Positions 1 through 8,615 of a stretch of 64,000 bases of DNA are shown here, piece after piece. Both the position numbers and the translations under genes were made by a program. The notes under the pieces are model-generated. The model did not search any database. It saw nothing but the letters and a program-made list of their open reading frames with translations, and was not told the origin of the DNA. Source of the DNA: Taibaiella lutea. GTDB lineage: Bacteria; Bacteroidota; Bacteroidia; Chitinophagales; Chitinophagaceae. The stretch spans positions 1,205,990 through 1,269,989 of the forward strand of contig NZ_VWSH01000001.1 in NCBI RefSeq assembly GCF_008629695.1. Reading direction: 5' to 3'. Positions within the stretch are counted from its first letter, which is position 1. Each line of letters begins with the position of its first letter.

Positions 1-1002
1 AACCCATAATGCAGGAAATAAATCTCTCGCACGCATTTCTTCTTTACCATGATTTTTACGAAGATCAAGAAACTCCATAATATCTGCGTGCCATGTTTCC
101 AGATAAATAGCAAACGCACCTTTACGTTTACCGCCACCTTGATCTACATAACGGGCAGTGTCATTGAATACACGCAACATCGGAATGATACCATTGCTTA
201 CGCCGTTTGTTCCTTTGATATAGCTTCCTGTAGCACGGATGTTGTGGATGTTTAGACCAATACCGCCTGCACTTTGAGAAATCACAGCACAACGTTTCAA
301 TGTTTCAAAAATGCCGTCGATGCTATCTTCTTTCATGCTCAATAAGAAACAAGAAGACATTTGTGCTTTCGGTGTACCGGCATTAAATAAAGTTGGTGTT
401 GCATGTACGAACCATTTTTCACTCATCAGATTATAAGTCTCAATGGCTGCATCAATATCATGTTTGTGGATACCGATCGCAACGCGCATAAACATGTGTT
501 GCGGACGTTCTGTAATCTTACCATTGGTTCGCAACAAGTAAGAGCGCTCTAATGTCTTGAATCCAAAATAATCAAAATGATAGTCGCGTTCGTAAATGAT
601 AGCGGAATCAATCTTATCTGCATTTTCTTTTACTACCGCATATACTTCATCAGAATACAAAGGCGCTTTTTCCTGTGTTTTCGAATCAATATAATTATAT
701 AAAATCTCTGCAACTTCAGAGAAAGATTTTTGAGTATTCTTGTGCAGGTTACTTACAGCAATACGGGCAGCTAACACAGCAAAATCAGGATGTTGTGTAG
801 TGAACGATGCAGAAGTTTCAGCAGCAAGGTTATCCAGTTCGGTAGTGGTTACATTGTTATAAATGCCCTGAATTACCTTTTTAGATATTTCAATAATGTC
901 ATCAGAATTCACCTTAAGCCCGTAGCTGAGCTTCATAATTCTCGATGTGATTTTGTCGAAGTGTACGGCTTCCGGTTTGCCGCTGCGTTTAATTACGTAC
1001 AT
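1..1002 (-). CDS. nrdA: ribonucleoside-diphosphate reductase alpha subunit (N-terminal part, cut by window edge)
   Basis: Large catalytic subunit of class I ribonucleotide reductase, which makes dNDPs from NDPs together with the beta subunit encoded just upstream. The frame is open from the ATG at 1002 to the window edge, giving 334 codons. It begins [18 protein letters not shown], a typical ATP-cone start. Later come a segment around [17 protein letters not shown], which holds the first active-site cysteine region, then [17 protein letters not shown] and [20 protein letters not shown], all strongly diagnostic of the class I alpha subunit. It lies 44 nt downstream of nrdB on the same strand, so the order is nrdB-nrdA and cotranscription is likely. 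The C-terminal half, including the redox cysteines, lies outside the window. Confidence 0.96.
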   Translation of the reverse strand, partial: MYVIKRSGKPEAVHFDKITSRIMKLSYGLKVNSDDIIEISKKVIQGIYNNVTTTELDNLAAETSASFTTQHPDFAVLAARIAVSNLHKNTQKSFSEVAEILYNYIDSKTQEKAPLYSDEVYAVVKENADKIDSAIIYERDYHFDYFGFKTLERSYLLRTNGKITERPQHMFMRVAIGIHKHDIDAAIETYNLMSEKWFVHATPTLFNAGTPKAQMSSCFLLSMKEDSIDGIFETLKRCAVISQSAGGIGLNIHNIRATGSYIKGTNGVSNGIIPMLRVFNDTARYVDQGGGKRKGAFAIYLETWHADIMEFLDLRKNHGKEEMRARDLFPALWV

Positions 1003-1046
1003 ATATAGAGGGGTTAATTTTTTATTTTTAATAATAGTTTATTGCA

Positions 1047-2015
1047 CTAAAAATCTTCATCCATTGTGAACTCGCTACTTCCTTTATCCTTGTTCGCCAC
1101 ACCGCTTTTTGCATATTCACCTACACGTCTTTCGAAGAAGTTGGTCTTGCCTTGTAAAGAAATCATTTCCATAAAATCGAATGGATTGACTGCGTTCCAT
1201 ACTTTGCTGCATCCTAATGCCAATAACAATCTGTCAGCTACAAATTCAATATATTGGCACATTAAATCGGCATTCATTCCAATCAATCGTACAGGCAATG
1301 CATCACTCACAAATTCTTTCTCGATTTCAACAGCATGACGGATAATATCTTTCACTGTTTCTTCCGGCAAACGATTTACAATATGTGTGTTGTATAATAA
1401 ACAAGCAAAATCGCAATGCAAACCTTCATCACGGCTAATCAACTCATTCGAGAAGGTTAAACCCGGCATCAGGCCACGTTTTTTCAACCAGAAAATAGAG
1501 CAGAAACTACCTGAAAAGAAAATACCCTCAACTGCCGCAAATGCTATCAATCTTTCAGCAAAAGAACCTTGCCCAATCCAACGCAACGCCCATTCTGCCT
1601 TCTTCTGAACACAAGGAATAGTATCTACAGCACGTAATAAATGGTCTTTTTGAGTATTGTCTTTAATGTAAGTATCAATCAATAAAGAGTACATTTCAGA
1701 ATGGATATTCTCAATCATAATCTGAAATCCATAGAAACAACGTGCTTCGGGATATTGTACTTCCTGCAGAAAGTTAATGGCAAGGTTTTCATTTACAATA
1801 CCATCGCTTGCTGCGAAAAAAGCCAGGATATGTGAAATGAAAAAGCGTTCATCTTCATTTAGTTTATTATTCCAGTCCACCATGTCAGGCGACAAATCTA
1901 CTTCTTCAGCAGTCCAGAAACTGGCTTCTGCTTTTTTGTAAAATTGCCAGATATCGTCATGTTTAATGGGGAAAATGACGAAGCGGTCTTTATTGTCTGC
2001 AAGTATCGGTTCCAT
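1047..2015 (-). CDS. nrdB: ribonucleoside-diphosphate reductase beta subunit
   Basis: Radical-generating subunit of class I ribonucleotide reductase, 322 residues, a normal length for the short NrdB form. The di-iron ligand motifs are visible: ENIHSEMY at residues 102-109 supplies Glu102 and His105 plus the radical tyrosine Tyr109 at the expected spacing, and a second ExxH occurs in [10 protein letters not shown] near residue 200. The acidic tail ending in FTMDEDF is the usual peptide that docks on the alpha subunit. Because the tyrosine is present, a conventional class Ia tyrosyl-radical enzyme is the simplest reading. It is first in the nrdB-nrdA pair and has a long upstream region (2016-2482). 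Confidence 0.97.
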   Translation of the reverse strand: MEPILADNKDRFVIFPIKHDDIWQFYKKAEASFWTAEEVDLSPDMVDWNNKLNEDERFFISHILAFFAASDGIVNENLAINFLQEVQYPEARCFYGFQIMIENIHSEMYSLLIDTYIKDNTQKDHLLRAVDTIPCVQKKAEWALRWIGQGSFAERLIAFAAVEGIFFSGSFCSIFWLKKRGLMPGLTFSNELISRDEGLHCDFACLLYNTHIVNRLPEETVKDIIRHAVEIEKEFVSDALPVRLIGMNADLMCQYIEFVADRLLLALGCSKVWNAVNPFDFMEMISLQGKTNFFERRVGEYAKSGVANKDKGSSEFTMDEDF

Positions 2016-2330
2016 GTATATTTTGATCTATATTTCTTCTTTTAATTGTTTGCCTGAATTATTACAGAGTCGATATCTAATCCCGTTTTTTATTATAAAA
2101 AGATGACAGGAGCATTATTGACTCAAAAATCTGAACAAATTATTAGTTGTGCGTTAAAGCAATTTTCTTTATTGTGGTAAAAGCGTCAAACTCTTTCTGT
2201 AAGTGGTATTGTATGTTTAAAAGAGTCCTTCGCCGGATATTCCTTATTTCTTAGAACTTATTTCCTCTTTGAATTCGAAAATCTATCGCCTTAATGCTTT
2301 ACAAAGATGTAATTCTCAGAAGAAAAAACT

Positions 2331-2347
2331 TGTGCAAGATTTGCACA
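2331..2347. promoter_or_regulatory. perfect inverted repeat, candidate operator for nrdBA
   Basis: TGTGCAA-GAT-TTGCACA is a perfect 7-bp inverted repeat with a 3-bp spacer, about 315 bp upstream of nrdB. It sits just upstream of a near-consensus -7 element read on the minus strand. The shape fits a dimeric regulator site. It does not match the AT-rich core of the NrdR box, so the regulator is unknown. Confidence 0.4.
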
Positions 2348-2377
2348 GGATGTGTATAACGAGAGTGGAAAACAATA

Positions 2378-2397
2378 AAAGCCACAACTGTGGCTTT
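2378..2397 (-). terminator. rho-independent terminator after the small exported protein gene
   Basis: AAAGCCACA and TGTGGCTTT form a perfect 9-bp inverted repeat with a very short loop. Read on the minus strand it is followed by TTTATTGTTTT, a U-rich tail. It lies about 85 nt after the stop codon at 2483. Confidence 0.65.
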
Positions 2398-2416
2398 ATA
2401 GGCATAAATGGTAATT

Positions 2417-2452
2417 TTTCTTATGATAAAAAGAAAGTTTTATCATAAGAAA
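2417..2452. repeat. long AT-rich perfect stem-loop
   Basis: Arms 2417-2431 and 2438-2452 are perfect 15-bp complements around a 6-nt loop. The element lies 30 nt past the stop codon of the exported-protein gene. It could be an extra terminator or RNA-stability hairpin at the 3' end of that mRNA. Confidence 0.5.
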
Positions 2453-2482
2453 GAAGATCCATTCAGATTTATTAAAAAAAAA

Positions 2483-2872
2483 TTAATTAGAAGCAGCGGT
2501 TATCGTTTTTCTTCTCCGCCATTCGTCTAATGTAGTTCTGTCACCTTGCTCAAGGTCTTCAATATAAATCATTTTGCCGGGCAAATCAACATAGAAGTAA
2601 AAATGAGGTTGAAAACGGTTATTGCCCTGATAGCCGGCTTCAACTTTATATAAGTTTGTAACTGCATCAGGCGGGGTAATGTGTAATTGAATACGTTGCA
2701 CCCGGCTTGTAATAGAATCATATACTTTGTCTTTGGCTCGTACTTCAGGCAAAGCCATAATGATTTTCTTTACCGAATCTTCTGAACCAAAGTTAATCTG
2801 ATTATCCTCTTGACTGAAAGCAGGTGTTGCAGTGGTCAGGATTAGTAAAACAATGTTATATATCCTTTTCAT
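2483..2872 (-). CDS. small exported protein of unknown function
   Basis: A 129-residue protein with a clear N-terminal signal peptide: MKR, a hydrophobic stretch, then cleavage likely after PAFSQ near residue 21. The mature part is about 108 residues. It contains SITSRVQRIQLHITPPD and an aromatic run HFYFYVDLP, and ends in a basic RRRKTITAASN tail. No lipobox, catalytic motif or T9SS signal is visible, so a periplasmic location is the simplest guess. I do not recognise the family. It stands alone between nrdB and the secreted protease and has its own terminator region downstream. Confidence 0.75.
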   Translation of the reverse strand: MKRIYNIVLLILTTATPAFSQEDNQINFGSEDSVKKIIMALPEVRAKDKVYDSITSRVQRIQLHITPPDAVTNLYKVEAGYQGNNRFQPHFYFYVDLPGKMIYIEDLEQGDRTTLDEWRRRKTITAASN

Positions 2873-2926
2873 GACTATATAACATCTAATCTGGTTTTTT
2901 GTTTAAGATGAATTTTCAGGGCAAAA

Positions 2927-2954
2927 AAATGGTCTCCTGTAAAGAAGACCATTT
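2927..2954 (-). terminator. terminator of the secreted protease gene
   Basis: AAATGGTCT and AGACCATTT pair over 9 bp with a 10-nt loop. On the minus strand this is followed by a run of seven Ts, just past the stop codon at 2979. Confidence 0.85.
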
Positions 2955-2978
2955 CCTATTTATCTGAATAACATTATA

Positions 2979-4790
2979 TTATTTAGCTAACATTATTTTT
3001 TTCGTTGTAAAATTATCACCATTGCTAAATCTGATAAGATACACACCATTAGCATAAGCACTCAAATCAAAAGTGTAAGCTCCGTTCAATATGTTCTTTA
3101 AATGATAGGTACCTTGTTTTGCTCCTGTAACATTAAAAATATCTACATCCACATCTGAAGCGGAAGCAAAATTAATCCTTGCAGTTACAATACCTGTTGA
3201 AGTCGGGTTTGGATAGATGCTGATATTATTGTCTAATAAAGCGTTATTATTAGTAATACCTGTCGAACCAAAATCTGAACAATTTGATTTTAACGGGTCC
3301 AATGTCATAACACCTGAATTAGTTGGATCCAGCCATGGTTTCAACATTCTGTTATCAAAGTTTCCATCTTCTGAATAATCCCACGCAAGACTGAATTTTC
3401 CATACTCTACAAATCTGTAGAAGTCGGAATGATCGCCTTTTCCGCTGGTAGCGCAACTTGGGTCAGGATTACCTGCAACAGAAGCAATTCCAATAATGCG
3501 ACCGTTACCATCAAACAAAGAACTGCCGGAAGAACCACCTTCAATGCCGCCTGAATCTATATCAGAAATCAACCAATGGGTGCCTGGTCCCATAGAACCG
3601 CCTGCTTCGCCATTTGGGTTAAGTGCATTATAAGTAGTTACTTTTTTCACATCGCCTGCCGGATGATGAAATCCGATATATCTTTTAGGATAAACCAGGT
3701 TTGCAGGCATAGTTGTTGCTCTGTTCCAGCCTGATTGATAAACATCCCATGAAACAGGAATTGCATTTTTCAATTCCACTAATAGAAAGTCGCCATTGAT
3801 TTCCGGAGGGCTGGCATCTATGTAATTAGCTCTTGCTCTGAAATTAACACCTGTTAAAGTATTTACCTGAGCTGCTGCTCCAAGCCCACAGCTCTTTCTC
3901 TCAAAGTTGAATCTTACAAGCAGTTGTGAAAACGGAGCACCACTTGTATCATTATTAGGTTCACAGTGTGTTGCTGTTAATAGGTAATTTTTACAACTTG
4001 ATGCAGTATTACCTGTATTATTTACTAAAGAAGCGCTACAAAAAAATCCGTCCGGATGAATAATCTGAACAGTTGATTTACGTTGTTTCGGATAATTTAC
4101 ACCTAGAGGACAGATAGCATTTATCTGACAGGTAGAAGAACTTCCTTCTATTCCCAAAGGATCGACATCCGTTGGTTTGGATTGATTAGCATCCTCTGCT
4201 TGCTGATATTTGTTTAAATATTCATAAGAGCGGAAATACACCAACGCCTTATTCATGTGTAGTTGAATTGCATTCAGATCTACACCCGGCTCAATATTTA
4301 ATTCGATATTTACGATTTCGCCTAATACCGGTTCGTTTGCAAATAAATTATCATCAGAATTGTTTGCAGATGTAAAAGATCCTAAGATTTGATTTTCATT
4401 ATCATTTGATAAGAACATTTTTACACCTTCGGGTAATCTGAAGTTATCATAATACAGACCGATGGCGGGTGCTCCCTGAATTTGAATCTGGGCACGCCAT
4501 ACCTTTGAATTGTCTGCCTGTGTAACCATTGAGCCACTGGATGGAAAACTTAATTCAGTATTGACAGGAAGTGCAACCTGGTAAGGTCTTGCCAAACCGA
4601 TGCTCTCGTCTTTTTCTCTTTTTGCAATAAAGGTGTTCCAATCCGGAGCTACGTAACTCAGTTTAGGTACATAACCTGCATTCTTTATTGGCGACTGCAT
4701 GCTTTTGGGCAATCCGCCATTACTTAACTGAGCCTGAGCTGTTAAGCCACATGTCCCGAGGAGGAACATGCTTAAATAAAATTTCTTCAT
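2979..4790 (-). CDS. secreted trypsin-like serine protease with T9SS type A sorting domain
   Basis: A 603-residue exported protease of the lysyl-endopeptidase/trypsin-like group. Residues 1-20 are a signal peptide ending AQAQ. Residues 21-220 form a prodomain-like region. The catalytic domain spans about 221-505, with candidate triad His275 in LTATHC, Asp334 in NGDFLLVEL and Ser421 in EGGSSGSSLF. Many cysteines (221, 227, 251, 266, 276, 301) suggest disulfides as in Lys-C type enzymes. Residues from about 520 (ISIYPNPTSTG) to the end NGVYLIRFSNGDNFTTKKIML form a type A sorting domain, so export through the Bacteroidota type IX system is expected. Cleavage specificity is inferred from the family only. 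The gene is monocistronic with a strong terminator. Confidence 0.92.
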   Translation of the reverse strand: MKKFYLSMFLLGTCGLTAQAQLSNGGLPKSMQSPIKNAGYVPKLSYVAPDWNTFIAKREKDESIGLARPYQVALPVNTELSFPSSGSMVTQADNSKVWRAQIQIQGAPAIGLYYDNFRLPEGVKMFLSNDNENQILGSFTSANNSDDNLFANEPVLGEIVNIELNIEPGVDLNAIQLHMNKALVYFRSYEYLNKYQQAEDANQSKPTDVDPLGIEGSSSTCQINAICPLGVNYPKQRKSTVQIIHPDGFFCSASLVNNTGNTASSCKNYLLTATHCEPNNDTSGAPFSQLLVRFNFERKSCGLGAAAQVNTLTGVNFRARANYIDASPPEINGDFLLVELKNAIPVSWDVYQSGWNRATTMPANLVYPKRYIGFHHPAGDVKKVTTYNALNPNGEAGGSMGPGTHWLISDIDSGGIEGGSSGSSLFDGNGRIIGIASVAGNPDPSCATSGKGDHSDFYRFVEYGKFSLAWDYSEDGNFDNRMLKPWLDPTNSGVMTLDPLKSNCSDFGSTGITNNNALLDNNISIYPNPTSTGIVTARINFASASDVDVDIFNVTGAKQGTYHLKNILNGAYTFDLSAYANGVYLIRFSNGDNFTTKKIMLAK

Positions 4791-4888
4791 AAAAGAGTTA
4801 ATATATAATGAAACAATTTTTTGGGAATGTAAAATACTATGTTAAATTCAATTTAAAAGTTAACAACAAATATTTGTTTTTCCCTAAC

Positions 4889-6280
4889 TTAAAGCGCTTT
4901 CAATTCTCCTACCAGATCCTGCAATACTTTCTTTGCATCTCCAAACAACATAGAAGTCTTAGGCTTAAAGAATAAATCGTTTTCTATACCGGCATAGCCC
5001 GGCTTCATGCTACGCTTGTTAACTATAATATGTTCGGCTTGCTCCACTTCCAGAATGGGCATACCATAAATAGGGCTTGATGGATCTTCTTTTGCAGCCG
5101 GATTCACAACATCATTCGCTCCTAAGATCAGAACAACATTTGTTGTGCCAAACTCTGAATTTGCATCTTCCATTTCCATCAGTTTTTCATACGGCACATC
5201 TGCTTCTGCCAACAAAACATTCATATGCCCTGGCATACGGCCCGCCACAGGATGAATGCCATATTTCACTTCCACGCCTTTTTCCTCCAGCAATTTTTCC
5301 AATTCATGACAAGCATGTTGTGCCTGCGCTACTGCCAATCCGTAACCGGGAATGATAAATACTTTTTGAGAATAGGCTAATAACACCGCAGTATCGTTCA
5401 GGCTGATTTCTTTATAAGCACCTTGCTCTTTAGAGCTACTTCCACCGCTTGCAGCATTATTACCAAAAGAACCGATTAATACATTTTTAAGAGAGCGGTT
5501 CATGGCCTTACACATCAGCATGGTAAGAATGGTTCCTGCTGAACCTACTAAAATACCACCCGTCAACATTACGGGGTTATTATAAAGAAAGCCGCCGAAA
5601 GCTGCCGCAACACCTGTAAAGGAATTCAATAAGGAAATAACAACAGGCATGTCAGCACCGCCAATAGGCATTACAAACAAGACACCGTAAAGAGCAGCAA
5701 CTGCTAATATGCCATAAAATACAACAGGTGTTGCACAGAAGCCGGTAATGAGCATTACAGCTAATACAACTAAAGCTGCCCAAAGAATAAAGTTGATAAT
5801 TTGTGCACCAGGAATAGCTTTGTCTTTTATCTTGCCATTCAATTTGCCCCATGCAATTATACTTCCTGCAAAGGATACGGTTCCTATTATCATACCAAGC
5901 ACGATAACAATAAGCATGCCTTTGTCAGCGCTTGGATTATGATGATATTCAATCACCGAAATCAACATCGCACAAGCACCGCCCATACCATTGAAAAGGC
6001 TTACCATTTCAGGCATTGCCGTCATTTGTACTTTCTTTGCTGCCAAGGTTCCTAATACCGTCCCTATTACAAGTCCGCCAAAAATCCAGGGATAATTTCC
6101 CAGAGTATTACCTTGTTCATCATGGTATAGAAAGATGGTAGCAAAAATTGCAAGTGTCATACCTGCAGCAGCTACAAGATTTCCTTTCCTTGCAGAATCA
6201 GGATGGGACAACATTTTAAGCCCTACAATAAAAGTAATTGAACCAATAAGATAAGAAAGCGGAAGTATGATGTTTTCCAT
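4889..6280 (-). CDS. pntB: NAD(P) transhydrogenase beta subunit
   Basis: Membrane and NADP(H)-binding subunit of the proton-translocating transhydrogenase, which uses the proton gradient to transfer hydride from NADH to NADP+. At 463 residues it matches the usual length. The first about 270 residues are a series of membrane helices rich in Gly and Ala. The C-terminal domain III carries the diagnostic IIPGYGLAVAQAQHACHEL segment of the NADP-binding fold and later GANDVVNPAAKEDPSSPIYG. It is the last gene of the pntA1-pntA2-pntB group but is separated from pntA2 by a small four-helix-bundle gene and AT-rich repeats. Confidence 0.97.
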   Translation of the reverse strand: MENIILPLSYLIGSITFIVGLKMLSHPDSARKGNLVAAAGMTLAIFATIFLYHDEQGNTLGNYPWIFGGLVIGTVLGTLAAKKVQMTAMPEMVSLFNGMGGACAMLISVIEYHHNPSADKGMLIVIVLGMIIGTVSFAGSIIAWGKLNGKIKDKAIPGAQIINFILWAALVVLAVMLITGFCATPVVFYGILAVAALYGVLFVMPIGGADMPVVISLLNSFTGVAAAFGGFLYNNPVMLTGGILVGSAGTILTMLMCKAMNRSLKNVLIGSFGNNAASGGSSSKEQGAYKEISLNDTAVLLAYSQKVFIIPGYGLAVAQAQHACHELEKLLEEKGVEVKYGIHPVAGRMPGHMNVLLAEADVPYEKLMEMEDANSEFGTTNVVLILGANDVVNPAAKEDPSSPIYGMPILEVEQAEHIIVNKRSMKPGYAGIENDLFFKPKTSMLFGDAKKVLQDLVGELKAL

Positions 6281-6301
6281 AATTTATAAAATTTCAAAAA
6301 T

Positions 6302-6330
6302 CAAATCCCAAATTCCAAATATCAAATCCT
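6302..6330. repeat. AT-rich repeat, left flank of four-helix-bundle gene
   Basis: Contains CAAATCCC (6302-6309) and CAAATTCCAAAT (6309-6320), both of which recur in inverted orientation on the other side of the gene at 6787-6808. The order of the two blocks differs between the flanks. Confidence 0.6.
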
Positions 6331-6393
6331 GAGCTATCACTCTGGAACTATCAAATTAAAAAATGGATTTAAATTTTCTTAAGAAGTAATGTT

Positions 6394-6732
6394 TTAAGAT
6401 AGTTTATTTAAGATTGCAGATAATATTCGCTTTAGTTCCTCCGCTTCCTTTTCTAATATTTGTTTTTGCTTTTCATCATCAGATATTAATAGTTTTAACC
6501 AATATTGAGTTTCTTTAGCTTCCTTTCTCGAGATATTTATTTTCATCTTCATATCTTGCTTGCCAAGGCTTTCATTGGCCTCTATATAATTAGCTCCAAT
6601 CGAGGATGAAGAACGAATAATTTGTTTTATGTAAACAAGATTAATAGTATCATGCTTCAACACTTTGCAAAAATCCCTTATCGCCCTTGCAAAGACTAAA
6701 CACCTTTCCTCTAAATCGTAAATCATAATCAA
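6394..6732 (-). CDS. four-helix bundle protein (S23 / 23S-rRNA intervening-sequence family)
   Basis: A 112-residue protein of the family first found inside 23S rRNA intervening sequences and later in many Bacteroidota intergenic sites. It shows the usual layout: an N-terminal helix with LEERCLVFARAIRDFCK, a middle segment with IIRSSSSIGANYIEANE, then SRKEAKETQYWLKLL and a charged C-terminal helix. The same fold includes the Avd accessory protein of diversity-generating retroelements, but no reverse transcriptase or repeat pair is nearby. It sits between pntA2 and pntB, flanked by inverted AT-rich repeats (near 6302-6330 and 6787-6808), as if inserted into the operon. The molecular function is unknown. 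Confidence 0.9.
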   Translation of the reverse strand: MIMIYDLEERCLVFARAIRDFCKVLKHDTINLVYIKQIIRSSSSIGANYIEANESLGKQDMKMKINISRKEAKETQYWLKLLISDDEKQKQILEKEAEELKRILSAILNKLS

Positions 6733-6786
6733 AGTTTAAAATTGCGATTAATAGATTCATTGGTTCAATATTTTGCCTTGGTTGTT

Positions 6787-6808
6787 GGGATTTGCCATTT
6801 GGAATTTG
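6787..6808. repeat. AT-rich repeat, right flank of four-helix-bundle gene
   Basis: GGGATTTG (6787-6794) and ATTTGGAATTTG (6797-6808) are exact reverse complements of blocks found at 6302-6320. Together the two flanks bracket the 6394-6732 gene. Confidence 0.6.
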
Positions 6809-6813
6809 TTATT

Positions 6814-7134
6814 TTATTTCTTCTTTTTCTTCGAAAACATTTCCAGCATTCTGTCCGTAACTACAAATCCGCCTACCACATTTAATGTTCCGAGAATAAC
6901 AGCCAGGAAGCCTAAGGTCAATGCCAGATAATCATCTGAGGGAGCCTGCCCCATAACGATAATGGCCCCGATGATAACAACACCGTGAATCGCATTGGCG
7001 CCACTCATTAATGGCGTATGTAAAACGGACGGAACCCGACCTATTACTTCTATTCCTAAAAAGATACTGAGAATAACAATAGTCAGCAAACGATATGTTG
7101 CCGGATCCGAAAAGAGGTTTTGCAAAAAGTCCAT
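6814..7134 (-). CDS. pntA2: NAD(P) transhydrogenase alpha-2 subunit (membrane part)
   Basis: A 106-residue membrane subunit equal to the C-terminal membrane domain of the long PntA. Three or four hydrophobic helices are visible, with VPSVLHTPLMSGANAIHGVVI in the middle, the most conserved part of this domain. The protein ends with a basic KKKKK tail. It follows pntA1 after about 43 nt. The split into alpha-1, alpha-2 and beta is a common bacterial arrangement. It forms the proton channel together with PntB. Confidence 0.95.
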   Translation of the reverse strand: MDFLQNLFSDPATYRLLTIVILSIFLGIEVIGRVPSVLHTPLMSGANAIHGVVIIGAIIVMGQAPSDDYLALTLGFLAVILGTLNVVGGFVVTDRMLEMFSKKKKK

Positions 7135-7177
7135 TTGTATATTTTTAATATAGGTTAATCAGAATATTTCTTTACAA

Positions 7178-8311
7178 CTAAACCGCCTGCAACATTCCTG
7201 CCACACGCTCATTTACAATTTTACCTTCATGTGCTATACAAGCGCCTTTTACTAAATCATCTTCAAAGTTGAGGTTCAGCTGACCATCTTTGTCGATAAT
7301 AAGTTTAAGGAAATTCTGAATATTCTTGCTGTACATTTTACTGGCATCGGAAGGTGCAGTTGCATACAATGCAGAATCGCCTATTATGGTTACGCCATTT
7401 TCCACAATGGTTTCGTTATCTTTTGTAAAATCGGTGTTACCACCCGAAAATGCCGCCAAATCAATAATTACGGAACCGGCTTTCATATTAGCAATCATTT
7501 CTTTTGTGATAAGAATAGGTGCCTTTCTGCCCGGGATCTGAGCCGTAGTTATAATTACGTCTGCCTTAGCTGCATGTTCCGCAATTTTTGCTTTCTGCCT
7601 TTGCTGAAAATCTTCGCTTTGTTCCACAGCATAACCTCCGGCTTTGCTGGCATCAGCGGCGCCTTCTACCTCCACAAATTTTGCACCAAGGCTCATCACC
7701 TCTTCTTTAACCGCAGGACGTGTATCAAAAACATCTACCACACAACCCAGACGCCTTGCTGTTGCTACTGCCTGTAGCCCGGCCACACCTGCGCCCAATA
7801 TCAACATTTTAGCAGGAGGAATACTCCCGGCGGCAGTCATGAACATGGGAAAATAGCGTGGAAAAACATTTGCTGCAAGCAATACCGCTTTATAGCCTGC
7901 AATATTTGCCTGGGAACTCAATACATCCATTGCCTGGGCACGTGTTGTCCTCGGTAGCATATCCAGACTGAAAAGTGTAATATCTTTCTTTGCCAGTTCT
8001 TCCATTTTTGCAACATGAAACAAAGGCTGAAATACACCAATGATAACACTCCCCGGTTTCAGGTTATTTAATGTTTCGTGGTCGGGAAGATTAATGGAAA
8101 GCAGGATGTCATTTTGAGTCAGTATCTCACTGCGGTTAGCAATTTGCACTCCGGCGCCTTCATATTGCTGATTGGAATGAAAAGCTTTTGCCCCGGCATC
8201 GGCCTCCAACAAAACCTTGATGTTATTTTTCACAAAAGACGCGGCAATGTCCGGGTTCAGCGATACGCGCGTTTCTTTCCCGGGTTCTTTCAATACACCG
8301 ATTGTTAGCAT
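7178..8311 (-). CDS. pntA1: NAD(P) transhydrogenase alpha-1 subunit (NAD-binding part)
   Basis: Soluble domain I of the transhydrogenase, which binds NAD(H). The protein begins MLTIGVLKEPGKETRVSLNPD, the standard start of the family. The open frame runs 40 codons further upstream with no family resemblance, so the ATG at 8311 is preferred (377 residues). The dinucleotide-binding loop LGAGVAGLQAVATARRLG, the following VDVFDTRPAVKEEVMSLGAKF and the mobile-loop-like ATAPSDASKMYSKN segment near the C-terminus are clear. It belongs to the pntA/AlaDH family, but the adjacent pntA2 and pntB exclude alanine dehydrogenase. Confidence 0.95.
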   Translation of the reverse strand: MLTIGVLKEPGKETRVSLNPDIAASFVKNNIKVLLEADAGAKAFHSNQQYEGAGVQIANRSEILTQNDILLSINLPDHETLNNLKPGSVIIGVFQPLFHVAKMEELAKKDITLFSLDMLPRTTRAQAMDVLSSQANIAGYKAVLLAANVFPRYFPMFMTAAGSIPPAKMLILGAGVAGLQAVATARRLGCVVDVFDTRPAVKEEVMSLGAKFVEVEGAADASKAGGYAVEQSEDFQQRQKAKIAEHAAKADVIITTAQIPGRKAPILITKEMIANMKAGSVIIDLAAFSGGNTDFTKDNETIVENGVTIIGDSALYATAPSDASKMYSKNIQNFLKLIIDKDGQLNLNFEDDLVKGACIAHEGKIVNERVAGMLQAV

Positions 8312-8615
8312 GCTTGTTGTTGTTTTTTTCAATGAATGATTTGCGGAGACACAAACCACAGCTCTTTGTTTTTCAATACAATTCTTCTCACAATATATAA
8401 AAAAATCCAGTTCCTGAAAAAACAAATTCAAAAATCAAAAATCAAAAACTCAGATCCGATTCCTGGTTTCAATAATGTACGACAGGACCTTTATAAAACA
8501 TTCAAATGCATATTCCCCGAAATTCATTTATTTTGCGCAGCAATAACAAAGTCAATCTCGTGTTTGATTTTTTGTTATCCGGAGTTTTTTACTTTTTAAT
8601 TTTGAAATATTATAT
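8312..8615. other. 304-base divergent intergenic region
   Basis: Lies between pntA1 (minus) and the CoA-transferase gene (plus), so it must hold both promoters. Three near-tandem TCAAAAA units occur at 8429-8448. A Bacteroidota -7 match TAATTTTG lies at 8597-8604, close to the plus-strand start codon. No RNA gene or coding sequence with family resemblance is seen. Confidence 0.55.
8571..8604 (+). promoter_or_regulatory. candidate promoter of the CoA-transferase B gene
   Basis: TTTG at 8571-8574 and TAATTTTG at 8597-8604 match the Bacteroidota -33/-7 pattern, with a spacing of 22. The predicted start of transcription would fall only a few bases before the ATG at 8616, so the mRNA would be nearly leaderless. 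Confidence 0.4.

Larger units (their letters stand above)
2016..2482. other. 467-base intergenic region upstream of nrdB
   Basis: No gene is seen here. On the minus strand it would carry the promoter and leader of nrdBA. A near-consensus -7 element (CATCTTTG, minus strand, 2309-2302) would give a leader of roughly 280 nt. A perfect 7-bp inverted repeat lies just upstream of it (2331-2347). Two further hairpins at 2378-2397 and 2417-2452 follow the end of the upstream gene. I did not recognise a riboswitch or a convincing NrdR box. Confidence 0.6.

Noticed and set aside
2331-2347. Inverted repeat as an NrdR box
   Set aside because: NrdR boxes have an AT-rich ACAcwATATAT-type core; TGTGCAA-GAT-TTGCACA does not match it. 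Kept only as a candidate operator.
6394-6732. Avd protein of a diversity-generating retroelement
   Set aside because: No reverse transcriptase and no template/variable repeat pair was seen nearby. The simpler S23-type four-helix bundle call is kept.
7178-8311. Alanine dehydrogenase
   Set aside because: The protein family is shared, but pntA2 and pntB follow in the same direction.
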